DNA from: Caldilineaceae bacterium | GTDB taxonomy: Bacteria; Chloroflexota; Anaerolineae; Caldilineales; Caldilineaceae | Length of the DNA stretch: 64,000 nucleotides | NCBI GenBank assembly: GCA_022821585.1 | Contig: JAJEDI010000090.1 | Location: 1-64,000, forward strand | Reading direction: 5' to 3' | In this document: positions 12,203-20,012 of the stretch, in pieces | Layout: the number at the start of each line of letters is the position of its first letter | How positions within the stretch are numbered: the first letter of the stretch is position 1 | The notes under the pieces: generated by a model | What the model was told of the DNA's origin: nothing | What the model saw: only the letters and a program-made list of their open reading frames with translations | Database searches by the model: none | Program-made: the position numbers and the translations under genes

Positions 12203-13048
12203 ATGACAAGATCAACGAACTTCCACGATATGCGAGAGCAAATTTTACGCGATGGTTACTGCGTCTTGGAACAGATCTTGTCACCGGAAATGTTGGATCG
12301 CGTACGCGTCGCCAGCGACGACCTCATCGCAGCCCAGCCCGCCCAACACTTCGACAGATACAAGTCCACCGGCAGCATGATAAGCGTCTATGATGACCCC
12401 TTTTTCGCCGAACTGGTCGCCTATCAACCTGCTCTAGACGCCCTGGACTCTCTGGGCTTCCCCGATTCTCGCTGGACGTCCGGATTCGTGATAAGCAAAC
12501 CGGGCCACTCGCCGCCCCTCTTCTGGCACCAGGACTGGTGGGCATGGAATGATCCGGTCAGCTACACCGATCTCCCCCTCCAGCTCTTTCTCATGTACTA
12601 TCTTGTGGACACCAGCATCGAGAACGGCTGCCTGCGCGTCATCGCCGGCTCCCATCGCAAACGCCATCCCATTCACGACGCCGTCTACACCACACATTCC
12701 GAGAAGCTTGGCCGCGCAACCGACCCGTCCCATCCCGCCTATCAGCCGATGCCCGAAGACAAGGCGGTTCCGGTGCGCGCCGGCGACCTTGTCATCGGCG
12801 ATGCCAGGCTCCTCCACGGCTCCTTCCCCAACCTGACGGAAGAACGCCGCACGGTCATCACGCTCTGGTATCACCCCAATTTCGAAATCTCGCCCCCTCC
12901 CATTCAATCCAGCGTGAGCCGTGAACAGACGCACGTGTCCTCTTGGCCTCCGCAAGCACGTAAACTCGTTCAAAAGCTGGTCCCCACTTACGACGGGGAC
13001 GCCGAGCCTCTGGAAGGGAAACGGGTGCCGGGCCCTGAACTGAAGTGA
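12203..13048 (+). CDS. phytanoyl-CoA dioxygenase (PhyH) family protein, tandem copy 2
   Basis: A 281-residue Fe(II)/2-oxoglutarate oxygenase that aligns with the upstream copy from end to end without gaps; by eye about three quarters of residues are identical. H109, D111, H205 and R215/R216 are conserved. Start: of the in-frame ATGs at 12176, 12197 and 12203, only 12203 has a properly spaced ribosome site (GCAGGGGG, 7 nt away), and it gives the same length as copy 1. Differences cluster in the N-terminal 15 residues, around 84-90 and near 235-250, so substrate preference may have diverged. The aldehyde dehydrogenase gene starts 86 nt later. Confidence 0.85.
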   Translation: MTRSTNFHDMREQILRDGYCVLEQILSPEMLDRVRVASDDLIAAQPAQHFDRYKSTGSMISVYDDPFFAELVAYQPALDALDSLGFPDSRWTSGFVISKPGHSPPLFWHQDWWAWNDPVSYTDLPLQLFLMYYLVDTSIENGCLRVIAGSHRKRHPIHDAVYTTHSEKLGRATDPSHPAYQPMPEDKAVPVRAGDLVIGDARLLHGSFPNLTEERRTVITLWYHPNFEISPPPIQSSVSREQTHVSSWPPQARKLVQKLVPTYDGDAEPLEGKRVPGPELK

Positions 13049-13134
13049 AATTCGCCGCCGCAAATTGCGCGGCGATGATACATCCAACTACGTAACCATT
13101 CTGAAAAGATTCTGACATCAAGGAGAACAATTCG

Positions 13135-14550
13135 ATGAAAATGCACATTGGCGGGCAGTGGGTGGACAAATCCGAAAAGATCGAAGTTCTGCATCCCTTC
13201 GACGGCTCCGTCATCGACACTATCCCCAGGGGCGATGCGGCCGATGTCGAACTGGCCCTCGCAACCGCCGAACGCGGCGCCAAAGTTATGGCCGGTCTGA
13301 CCGGCTATGAGCGCTACGAAATCCTGCACAAGGCCGCCCACTTGATGGAGGAGCGCAACGAAGATCTGGCCCGCACCATTACGCTCGAAGAGGGCAAGAT
13401 CATCGGCGAGGGCCGCATCGAAGCCTCACGCGCCGTCGAAATCATCGCTCTCTCCGCCGAAGAGGCCAAGCGCCTCGGCGGCGAAGTTGTCCCCCTTGAC
13501 GGCGCACCCGGTGCAGCCGGCAAGTTCGGCTTCACCGTCCGCGTCCCCTGCGGCGTCATCGTCGGCATCAGCCCATTCAACTTCCCCCTCCACCTCGTCT
13601 GCCACAAGATCGGGCCCGCACTGGCCGCCGGCAACGCCATCATTCTCAAGCCGGCCACCGACACGCCGCTCTCGGCCCTCAAGCTGGTCGAGATCTTCCT
13701 CGAAGCCGGCACACCGCCCGAGGCGCTCCAATGCCTCACCGGCTCCGGCGGCGTCATCGGCGATGCCCTTTGCGCCGACCCCCGCGTCCGCAAGATCACC
13801 TTCACCGGCAGCCGCGACATCGGCGAGCACATCTGCCGCACCGCCGGCCTCAAGCGCGTCACCATGGAACTCGGCTCCAATGCCCCCCTTATCGTCATGC
13901 CCGACGCCGATCCCGAACGCGTCGCTCAGGCCGCCGCCGCCTCCGGTTACTCCAACGCCGGCCAGGTCTGCATCTCCACCCAGCGCGTCGTCACCCACGA
14001 AAAGATCTACGGCGACTTCCTCGACGCCTTCAAGGCCACCGTCGAAGACATCACAACCGGCAACCCGCTCGCCGAATCCACCAAAATGGGTCCGATGATT
14101 CGCGAAGAAGACGCAGTGCGCGTCGATCAGTGGGTTGATGAAGCCGTGAGCGGCGGCGCCGAGCTCGTCCTCGGCGGCCAGCGCAACGGCCAGATGTACC
14201 AGCCCACCATCGTCTCCAACGTCAGCCCGGAGATGAAGATCTCCTGCGATGAGGTCTTCGGCCCCGTCGTCGGCGTCACCCGCGTCGGCGACATCGACGA
14301 GGCCATCGCCCTCGCCAACGACACCAACTACGGCCTCAGCGCAGCCATCTTCACACAGAATATCGATTGGGCAATGCGATTCGTGCAGGAAGTCGAATCA
14401 GGAAATCTGCACGTCAACTGGGGCACCCAGTGGCGCGCCGACCTGATGCCCTATGGCGGCGTCAAGGAGAGCGGCATGGGCAAAGAAGGGCCCAAGTACG
14501 CCGTCGAGGAAATGACCGAAACCAAGATGGCGGTCTTCCACCTGGGCTAA
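13135..14550 (+). CDS. NAD(P)-dependent aldehyde dehydrogenase
   Basis: A 471-residue cytoplasmic aldehyde dehydrogenase. The catalytic cysteine is C279 in SNAGQVCISTQR, the general base is E245 in MELGSNAP, and the cofactor lysine is K172 in ILKPATDTPLS. The oxyanion/substrate segment is GISPFNFPLHL. The SNAP variant (instead of GGKSP) is seen in lactaldehyde, sulfolactaldehyde and non-phosphorylating glyceraldehyde-3-phosphate types, which act on short hydroxylated or charged aldehydes. Start ATG 13135 has AAGGAG upstream. The position after two PhyH oxygenases suggests it oxidises an aldehyde they release. That pathway link is an inference. Confidence 0.85.
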   Translation: MKMHIGGQWVDKSEKIEVLHPFDGSVIDTIPRGDAADVELALATAERGAKVMAGLTGYERYEILHKAAHLMEERNEDLARTITLEEGKIIGEGRIEASRAVEIIALSAEEAKRLGGEVVPLDGAPGAAGKFGFTVRVPCGVIVGISPFNFPLHLVCHKIGPALAAGNAIILKPATDTPLSALKLVEIFLEAGTPPEALQCLTGSGGVIGDALCADPRVRKITFTGSRDIGEHICRTAGLKRVTMELGSNAPLIVMPDADPERVAQAAAASGYSNAGQVCISTQRVVTHEKIYGDFLDAFKATVEDITTGNPLAESTKMGPMIREEDAVRVDQWVDEAVSGGAELVLGGQRNGQMYQPTIVSNVSPEMKISCDEVFGPVVGVTRVGDIDEAIALANDTNYGLSAAIFTQNIDWAMRFVQEVESGNLHVNWGTQWRADLMPYGGVKESGMGKEGPKYAVEEMTETKMAVFHLG

Positions 14551-14600
14551 TCGGGCAGGCTGGATTTAGCCCAGCGGATAAAAGAGTTCTCCGACTTCGA

Positions 14601-14638
14601 AAGGCATCGGCGCGTGAACGTTCCCGTGTCGATGCCTT
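14601..14638 (+). terminator. hairpin after the aldehyde dehydrogenase gene
   Basis: AAGGCATCG (14601-14609) pairs with CGATGCCTT (14630-14638), enclosing a 20-nt loop that can form a few extra pairs. It is followed by ATTTCGTC. It sits between convergent genes and may end the PhyH-ALDH transcript. Confidence 0.5.
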
Positions 14639-14653
14639 ATTTCGTCTCCGGTT

Positions 14654-15544
14654 CTACTCACTGCTGTAGAATATCGCCAGTCGGAATTCGTGGTTCATTC
14701 CCGCCTCCTGCAATGTCAGCCACGATTCATTGGCGATCTGCTCAGAGCAAGGGCCGAATGAACAGATCGTCAACCGCCGCGTGCGAGCTTCCTGCCGTAG
14801 CCGGCTAAGGACCGTCTGCAGCATCTCACCTCGAAAAGGGGAAAAGAGAAAATAGACCGTGCCCCCACACAGCTCCGCGCTGCGCGCGTCCCCCTCTCTG
14901 AAGGAGACACCGCCGATTCCCAGCTTCGTTGTTTCACCGCGGGCCTGCTCCACATACGCTGGCACCACCTCCAGCCCCACCGCCTCCACGCCCGTCAGCA
15001 GGTGGACCAGCAGCACTACCTGACCCAGCCCGGAGCCGATGTCGACAAATCGGTCGCCGCCCGTCAGCGGCACGCGGTCCACCAGCTCCAGCACCGCGCT
15101 CACCGGCGTTGACTCATAGTGAATCATCTCAACGTCGCCGCCGTCCCACGGCTCTGGCGGGCAGTCGCTGCGAAATAACCCTGCCGCCAGCGCGTCCGCG
15201 GCCTCCGCACCCCAGTGCATGCAAGCAGAATCGCCGCGCCGGTACCGGCAGTTGCTTTCAAGAAGCCACCACAGTTGGCCCGACGTGAACGTTCCTGTTC
15301 GGATGCCCGTACGCAGCTTCCCAATGAGAGCCTGGTTAAGCGCCCCCAAACTGCCCTGCAATGCGCGCACACGCCGCAGCCCGACTGCGGAGTGGGGGTC
15401 CCCACCCTGTATCTCGTACGCTTCCCCCAGAAAATCGAGCGTTTTCAGCGCCTCGAAACGCGCCGCTAAATTGTCACTGCTGTGGAGTGTGGAGTCCCGT
15501 TCCAGAGCGGCCAGATCCCGTTCCAACTTCGACAGATCGGCCAT
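14654..15544 (-). CDS. class I SAM-dependent methyltransferase, DOT1-like
   Basis: A 296-residue protein. The N-terminal half (1-150) is helical with a Cys/Arg-rich CRYRRGDSACMHWG patch. From about 155 there is a Rossmann methyltransferase: motif I FVDIGSGLGQVVLLVHLLTG (164-183), then GLEVVPAYVEQAR (192-204) and REGDARS (about 218-224). The D-I-G-S-G-x-G-Q-V-V run resembles the DOT1 histone-methyltransferase fold, which also occurs in bacterial proteins of unknown substrate. Start ATG 15544, GGAG 10 nt upstream. The next gene in the same direction upstream is rimO, 30 nt away. The substrate is not known. Confidence 0.7.
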   Translation of the reverse strand: MADLSKLERDLAALERDSTLHSSDNLAARFEALKTLDFLGEAYEIQGGDPHSAVGLRRVRALQGSLGALNQALIGKLRTGIRTGTFTSGQLWWLLESNCRYRRGDSACMHWGAEAADALAAGLFRSDCPPEPWDGGDVEMIHYESTPVSAVLELVDRVPLTGGDRFVDIGSGLGQVVLLVHLLTGVEAVGLEVVPAYVEQARGETTKLGIGGVSFREGDARSAELCGGTVYFLFSPFRGEMLQTVLSRLRQEARTRRLTICSFGPCSEQIANESWLTLQEAGMNHEFRLAIFYSSE

Positions 15545-15573
15545 GACGGTCTCCGTGCGAGGTAATATTCCTT

Positions 15574-16983
15574 CTACTCTAGCTCTGCCAGCATTCCCGT
15601 CCTGCTGGAAAATGTCTCAGCGAGCAGCGGTTCGCCCACCAGATCATATTCAAGCGCCCCGTTGATATGCACCTGCAGGATTTCGCCCGCCGGCGCCTCC
15701 GCAATGCCCGGCACGAGCACAAGACCGTCCACCTCCGGCGCATCGCGATAGCTCCGCCCCATCACTAGCGGCGCGCCGCTCTCAGCGATTTCGCCCTGGC
15801 CCTCGACGAGGATGTCGAGTACCTTCCCAACCTGCTCCTGATTCTTGCGCAAACTGATCGGCTGCTGGACCTCCATCAACCGCCCGTAGCGCTCCTCCTT
15901 CTCTTCCTCCGGCACGGGGTCGGGCAGTTCCGCCGCTGGCGTTCCCGGCTCCGGACTGAAAGGAAATGCGCCCACCTTGTCGAACTCGATCTCCTGCACG
16001 AACTGCAGCAGACCCTGGAACTCTTCTTCGGTCTCGCCCGGGTAACCCACGATAAACGTGGTGCGCATTGCGATATCCGGCATCGCCGCCCGCAACTTCT
16101 CCACGTGGTCATAGACCATCTCCAGCCGCGACGGTCGGCGCATACGCCGCAGCGTGCGCGGGTCTCCGTGCTGCAGAGGCATATCCAGATAGGGCACGAT
16201 CTTTTCCTGGCTCGCCATCACTTCGATCAGCCCATCGCTCACGTGCCCCGGGTAGGCGTACATCAGCCGCACCCACTTAAGAGCGTCGCTCGTCCGGTTG
16301 CACAGGGCGCTCAACAAACGCGGCAGACTGTCCGGCTCACCTTGGTCCCGCCCGAAGTCGGTCGTATCCTGAGCTACGATCACCAACTCCTTTGCATCCG
16401 CATCCACCAACGCATTGGCTTCATCGATAATGGCCTCAATGGGCCGGCTGCGCAGCTTGCCCTTAAAGCTCGGAATCGTGCAGAACGCGCACGGCGCGTT
16501 GCAGCCGTCCGAAATCTTGAGATAAGCGCTGCCCCCGGCCACCGGCGGCCGCGGCACCGCCTGCACGTAACTTTCCTCCGGCTCACCCAACAGACTGTAC
16601 CGCTCCAACCTGCGCTGCTCCGGCCCGCCGCGCACCTGCTTGATCAACTCCACCACATCCATCCACCGCCGCGTTCCCAGGAGACCGTCCACCTCCGGCA
16701 CCCGCTCCAGCACCTCCTCACCGTTGCGCTGCGCCAGGCAGCCGGCCGCAATCAGCATCTGGTGCCGCCGCTTCCCGTCCGCCAACTCTTGCAATACCCC
16801 AATCGACTCCTCTTTGGCCGCTTCCAGAAAGCCGCACGTATTCACGATCAACACATCCGCCTGATTCACATCGGTGCTGAAGCCAAAGTCGGCCTGCCGC
16901 AGCAGCATCTCCATGCCGTCGCTGTCAACTTCGTTTTTCGGACATCCAAGGGTGACCAGGTGAAAGGTCTGTCTACTGTTCAT
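15574..16983 (-). CDS. rimO: ribosomal protein S12 methylthiotransferase
   Basis: A 469-residue radical-SAM enzyme that adds a methylthio group to the conserved aspartate of ribosomal protein S12. The N-terminal MTTase domain carries the three cluster cysteines C14 (TLGCPKNEVDSDG), C50 (VNTCGF) and C82 (AAGCLAQR). The radical-SAM cluster is C161-x3-C165-x2-C168 in SDGCNAPCAFCTIPSFKG, a RimO-specific form. The C-terminal stretch is a TRAM domain. The frame extends 27 codons upstream to a TTG, but the family starts at MNSRQTFHLVTLGC, so ATG 16983 is preferred. No clear Shine-Dalgarno is visible. It needs two 4Fe-4S clusters, which fits its place downstream of an iron-type regulator. Confidence 0.92.
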   Translation of the reverse strand: MNSRQTFHLVTLGCPKNEVDSDGMEMLLRQADFGFSTDVNQADVLIVNTCGFLEAAKEESIGVLQELADGKRRHQMLIAAGCLAQRNGEEVLERVPEVDGLLGTRRWMDVVELIKQVRGGPEQRRLERYSLLGEPEESYVQAVPRPPVAGGSAYLKISDGCNAPCAFCTIPSFKGKLRSRPIEAIIDEANALVDADAKELVIVAQDTTDFGRDQGEPDSLPRLLSALCNRTSDALKWVRLMYAYPGHVSDGLIEVMASQEKIVPYLDMPLQHGDPRTLRRMRRPSRLEMVYDHVEKLRAAMPDIAMRTTFIVGYPGETEEEFQGLLQFVQEIEFDKVGAFPFSPEPGTPAAELPDPVPEEEKEERYGRLMEVQQPISLRKNQEQVGKVLDILVEGQGEIAESGAPLVMGRSYRDAPEVDGLVLVPGIAEAPAGEILQVHINGALEYDLVGEPLLAETFSSRTGMLAELE

Positions 16984-17152
16984 CAACCAGGCTCTTACTA
17001 AGTCTTGCTCGCGCTCACCAACCAGTCGGCCTAACCACCAAGAAGGGAGGCCGTGCACAACCAAGCCATTCTAGCACAGATTTCAGTGAAGCTGGATACA
17101 GCCACCGCAGAAAATCCGTTCACAGCCGTGGCGCACGCGAGGGTACATAAAG

Positions 17153-17773
17153 TCAGGGTCGAATAAGGTCCAAAAGCTCGTCCATCTCCTGCTGACTCGC
17201 GATCGGCCCTACAACCGTCTCGACAATTCTACCTTCGGGACTGACGAAGAAGGTCTCCGGCACACCCTGAATCCGGTAGCGCCGGGCTGCCTGGCTGCGC
17301 AGGTCCGGCCCATTCGGATATGTGATATCAAACTCCGCAAGATAGGCGAGCGCTGCCGGCTCCTGGTCCAGATAGTCCAGCCCCAGAAAGACGATACCGT
17401 TCTCCTTCTCCCGGCGCCACGTCTGCTCCAGCAGGTCCGCCTCATCGCGGCAGGGCGTACACCAACTGGCCCAGAAATTGATGACCACGCCCTTCCCCCG
17501 CAGCTCGCCCAAATCCACTTCCACTCCATCAAAAGTCGTGAAGCGCAGTTCCGGCGCCTCACCCGCGGCCCGTTGTTCCTGCACATTCGTCTGCCACAAC
17601 CGCACTGCCAGTAGGACAATGAACGTCAGGCTGACACCAAGGAACAAGACGCGCCAGAAACGCACCGCCCGCCTGGAAGGCGCTTCCGTCTGTCGTTCCG
17701 TCTGTGTTTCAAGCAGTATGTCTCCATCAGGAAGCTGTGGCGTGCCGCGCTCCGACCCGCTCAATTCAGTCAT
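17153..17773 (-). CDS. ccmG: TlpA/CcmG-type thiol-disulfide oxidoreductase
   Basis: A 206-residue membrane-anchored thioredoxin. Residues 39-60 form one membrane helix after a 38-residue polar tail. The thioredoxin fold outside the membrane has the active site WASWCTPC (C105, C108), the insert [13 protein letters not shown] typical of TlpA/DsbE, and the cis-proline loop GVPETFFV. It should keep apocytochrome c or its chaperone reduced for haem attachment. Its ATG at 17773 overlaps the end of ccmH by 8 nt, so the two are translationally coupled. The symbol is assigned from fold plus the ccmH neighbour. A general TlpA role is possible, since other ccm genes are not in the window. Confidence 0.8.
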   Translation of the reverse strand: MTELSGSERGTPQLPDGDILLETQTERQTEAPSRRAVRFWRVLFLGVSLTFIVLLAVRLWQTNVQEQRAAGEAPELRFTTFDGVEVDLGELRGKGVVINFWASWCTPCRDEADLLEQTWRREKENGIVFLGLDYLDQEPAALAYLAEFDITYPNGPDLRSQAARRYRIQGVPETFFVSPEGRIVETVVGPIASQQEMDELLDLIRP

Positions 17774-18302
17774 AGCGGGCCAGTTCCTCATCCAGCCGCC
17801 GCTCCCGCTCATCAACCTCTGGCCCGGCTGCTCTGGCCGCCGTCAGTCGCAGCGGTCGCGACATCTGTTGCAGGCGCAGCCAGAGGAAGACGCCGCCTCC
17901 CGCAACCGCAACCACAGGAAGAATCCACGCTAGCCAGTTGAATCCCTGCCTTGGCGGTTCCCCCAGCACCTGCGGCCCGTACTGCTCTAGAAAATAGTCC
18001 CGGATCGACGTCGCGTCCTCACCCTCCGCCAGTTTGATCTCGATCACCTCCCGCATCTGCGCACATGCCTTCAGTTCGCAGCTGTCCAACCGCAACCTGC
18101 CGCCGCACAGCGGGCACCACAAGTCACGCGCAACGATGTTCACTTCATCAGCGGTGATGCTGGTGGCTTCGTCTTGGGCAAAAAGGGGCGGACTGCTGAA
18201 CGTGGCAATGATCAGCAGATAAACGGCTAGGAGGGCAAATCGTAGAGTGGTCGGATGCGTAGCAGAATCGCGAATTGTGCGCGTCTTGAAGGGAAAGGCC
18301 AT
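17766..18302 (-). CDS. ccmH: cytochrome c-type biogenesis protein CcmH
   Basis: A 178-residue protein with a signal peptide (hydrophobic 21-40, cut near FAQ-D) and a C-terminal membrane helix (about 122-144). Between them is the CcmH/CycL/NrfF domain with its redox pair C63-P-L-C66 in DLWCPLCGG. Two further cysteines (C75, C80) follow in [12 protein letters not shown], which most family members lack. CcmH helps present reduced apocytochrome c to the haem lyase. A charged C-terminal tail ([15 protein letters not shown]) ends in the overlap with ccmG. The gene starts 27 nt after the stop of the DtxR-type regulator, so the three probably share one transcript. Confidence 0.88.
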   Translation of the reverse strand: MAFPFKTRTIRDSATHPTTLRFALLAVYLLIIATFSSPPLFAQDEATSITADEVNIVARDLWCPLCGGRLRLDSCELKACAQMREVIEIKLAEGEDATSIRDYFLEQYGPQVLGEPPRQGFNWLAWILPVVAVAGGGVFLWLRLQQMSRPLRLTAARAAGPEVDERERRLDEELARYD

Positions 18303-18329
18303 GCGTGTACTGTGCTGAACGATGCCCGA

Positions 18330-19043
18330 CTACGCGGCGGGCTGCTCAGTCAATCTTACAAAGAGACATTTCGCCAGGGAGCGGCCGATTATCTTTACGA
18401 GGCCCCCCGGCTCTGTCTGCGTGGAACTATCCTCGATCTGTACGATGCTGGGCCCATCAAAGGGCTCTACATTCAACACCTTGACTCGATGTCCAGGTTC
18501 AAGATTCATCTGTGTCAGATACCGCAGCATCGGCGCGTTGTGGTTGGCCACGCGCCGTAATTCACCCGTCTGCCCCGGCCGCAGCTCGGCCAGACTAACC
18601 AGATTCTCGCTTCGAACGTGGCCGTCCTCGCTCGGAACCGGGTCTCCGTGCGGGCAATGGGTCGGGAAGTTGCACAGCACTTCCATGCGCTTCTCGAACT
18701 CTGGGCTGATAGCGTGCTCGAGCCGCATCGCCTCTGCCTTCACCTGGTCCCAGGTAAAGCCCATCACCTCGATCAGAAACACCTCCAACAGCCGGTGCCT
18801 TCGCAGTAGCTGCAACGCCGCCAGCCGCCCCTGATCGGTCAACTGAATGCCGGCCTTCGCAGAGCGCACCACGTGGCCCGTCTCTGTCAGCCGTTTCGCC
18901 ATGCTGCTGGCCGCAGCCGGCGTCACCTCCATCTTCTGTGCCAGTACAGAAGTGGAGATTCTGTCGTAGGTTTCGCTCAACTCGTAAATCGCAACCAGGT
19001 AGTCGAGCATCCCATCGGTAATGATGTTGCAGAAAGTACGCAT
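18330..19043 (-). CDS. DtxR/MntR-family metal-dependent transcriptional regulator
   Basis: A 237-residue three-domain repressor. A winged helix (about 10-70, with TPAAASSMAKRL as recognition region) is followed by the metal-binding/dimerisation domain (75-145, MRLEHAISPEFEKRM and a CNFPTHCPHGDPVP loop). The C-terminal FeoA/SH3-like domain (155-237) completes it. The CPHG motif and the E/H pattern fit the DtxR/IdeR/MntR family, which bind Fe(II) or Mn(II) and repress uptake or biogenesis genes. The exact metal cannot be told. Start ATG 19043. A perfect promoter and an inverted repeat lie directly upstream, so autoregulation is likely. ccmH and ccmG follow in the same direction. Confidence 0.9.
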   Translation of the reverse strand: MRTFCNIITDGMLDYLVAIYELSETYDRISTSVLAQKMEVTPAAASSMAKRLTETGHVVRSAKAGIQLTDQGRLAALQLLRRHRLLEVFLIEVMGFTWDQVKAEAMRLEHAISPEFEKRMEVLCNFPTHCPHGDPVPSEDGHVRSENLVSLAELRPGQTGELRRVANHNAPMLRYLTQMNLEPGHRVKVLNVEPFDGPSIVQIEDSSTQTEPGGLVKIIGRSLAKCLFVRLTEQPAA

Positions 19044-19074
19044 GATCGCTATAGTTCAACCGGTGGGAGGAAGA

Positions 19075-19097
19075 TTGGCAACCGCGACAATTGCCAA
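19075..19097 (-). promoter_or_regulatory. inverted-repeat operator candidate at the dtxR start point
   Basis: TTGGCAA (19075-19081), a 9-nt spacer and TTGCCAA (19091-19097). It begins directly after the -10 box of the dtxR-type promoter, so a bound dimer would cover the transcription start. The size, 23 bp, fits a DtxR/MntR dimer pair. It does not match the classical TTAGGTTAGCCTAACCTAA box. Confidence 0.5.
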
Positions 19098-19126
19098 ATT
19101 ATATTATGTCGTCGGTAAGCTGTCAA
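19098..19126 (-). promoter_or_regulatory. perfect sigma-70 promoter of the dtxR-ccmH-ccmG operon
   Basis: On the minus strand: TTGACA (19126-19121), exactly 17 nt, TATAAT (19103-19098). Both hexamers are identical to the consensus. The start point would be near 19091, giving a leader of about 48 nt. Confidence 0.8.
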
Positions 19127-19272
19127 TACTGAATCGGTGTAGTCAATCAGCGTCCAACCGCTGTCGCTGTCTTGCCCGGTTTAGGCCGCCAACACCGCCG
19201 CATGCGCGTCGCAATTTTCGGTCCCGTCACTTCCTAGCCGACTTCGGTTGAGGGCATTTGCGGAAAGACCCT

Positions 19273-19938
19273 ATGAAGCGTAGAATCGTCGACCTGAGCT
19301 ACCCTCTGGCTCCTTCGACGCCCCCCTTTCCCGGTGATTCTCCAGTTGAAATCGAGGTGCGCAACTCTATCCCCGCCGACCTCCCTCCCGCCGCGCCGGG
19401 ACATATGAATACAAGCAACCTGCGCACTTCTCTCCACACCGGCACACACATGGATGCCTTCTTCCACTTCTATCGAGACGGGGCGACGATCGACCAGATC
19501 CCGCTGGCTCAGTGCATCGGCCCGGCCCTCCTGCTTGACCTTCCCAGAAGACAGGTTAAAGAAGAAATCACCGCCGACGATCTGGCGCCTCATCGCCAGG
19601 CTATCAGCCGCACACCTAAAGTGATCTTGAACACAGGCTGGTCCCGCAACTGGGGCAATGCGAATTATTTCTCCGACTATCCGGTGCTGACAGGAGACGC
19701 CGCCCGCTTCCTCGTGGACTGCGGCATCGACCTGCTAGGCATCGATACCCCGTCGGTCGACTATTCACCCAACGACGCCCACTACGTACTCTTGGGCCAT
19801 CAAGTTCTGATCGTCGAAAACCTGACCAACCTCGAGCAGATCGGCCAGCCCCACTTTCAATTTGTAGCCCTGCCCCTCAAAATCACAGGTCGGGACGGAT
19901 CCCCCGTGCGGGCTATCGCCATCACCGAAGAGACGTAG
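19273..19938 (+). CDS. cyclase family protein (kynurenine formamidase-like hydrolase)
   Basis: A 221-residue metal-dependent hydrolase. The family motif H-x-G-T-H-x-D-x-x-x-H is present as H55-TGTH59-MD61-AFFH65. LGIDTPSVD (in the C-terminal half) and LTNL complete the pattern. The relatives hydrolyse N-formylkynurenine or open/close cyclic amides and esters using Mn or Zn. The second motif proline is replaced (DAFFHF rather than DAPxHF). I prefer ATG 19273 over the TTG at 19258; GGAAAG lies 6-11 nt upstream. It is divergent from the dtxR operon and precedes a PhyH gene by 74 nt. Substrate unknown. Confidence 0.82.
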   Translation: MKRRIVDLSYPLAPSTPPFPGDSPVEIEVRNSIPADLPPAAPGHMNTSNLRTSLHTGTHMDAFFHFYRDGATIDQIPLAQCIGPALLLDLPRRQVKEEITADDLAPHRQAISRTPKVILNTGWSRNWGNANYFSDYPVLTGDAARFLVDCGIDLLGIDTPSVDYSPNDAHYVLLGHQVLIVENLTNLEQIGQPHFQFVALPLKITGRDGSPVRAIAITEET

Positions 19939-20012
19939 TACATCCCGCAATACTCTCGCGCTCGCTTCCGCCGCAACCTACCCGGATATAGATGACCTGA
20001 AGAGGCTGAATC

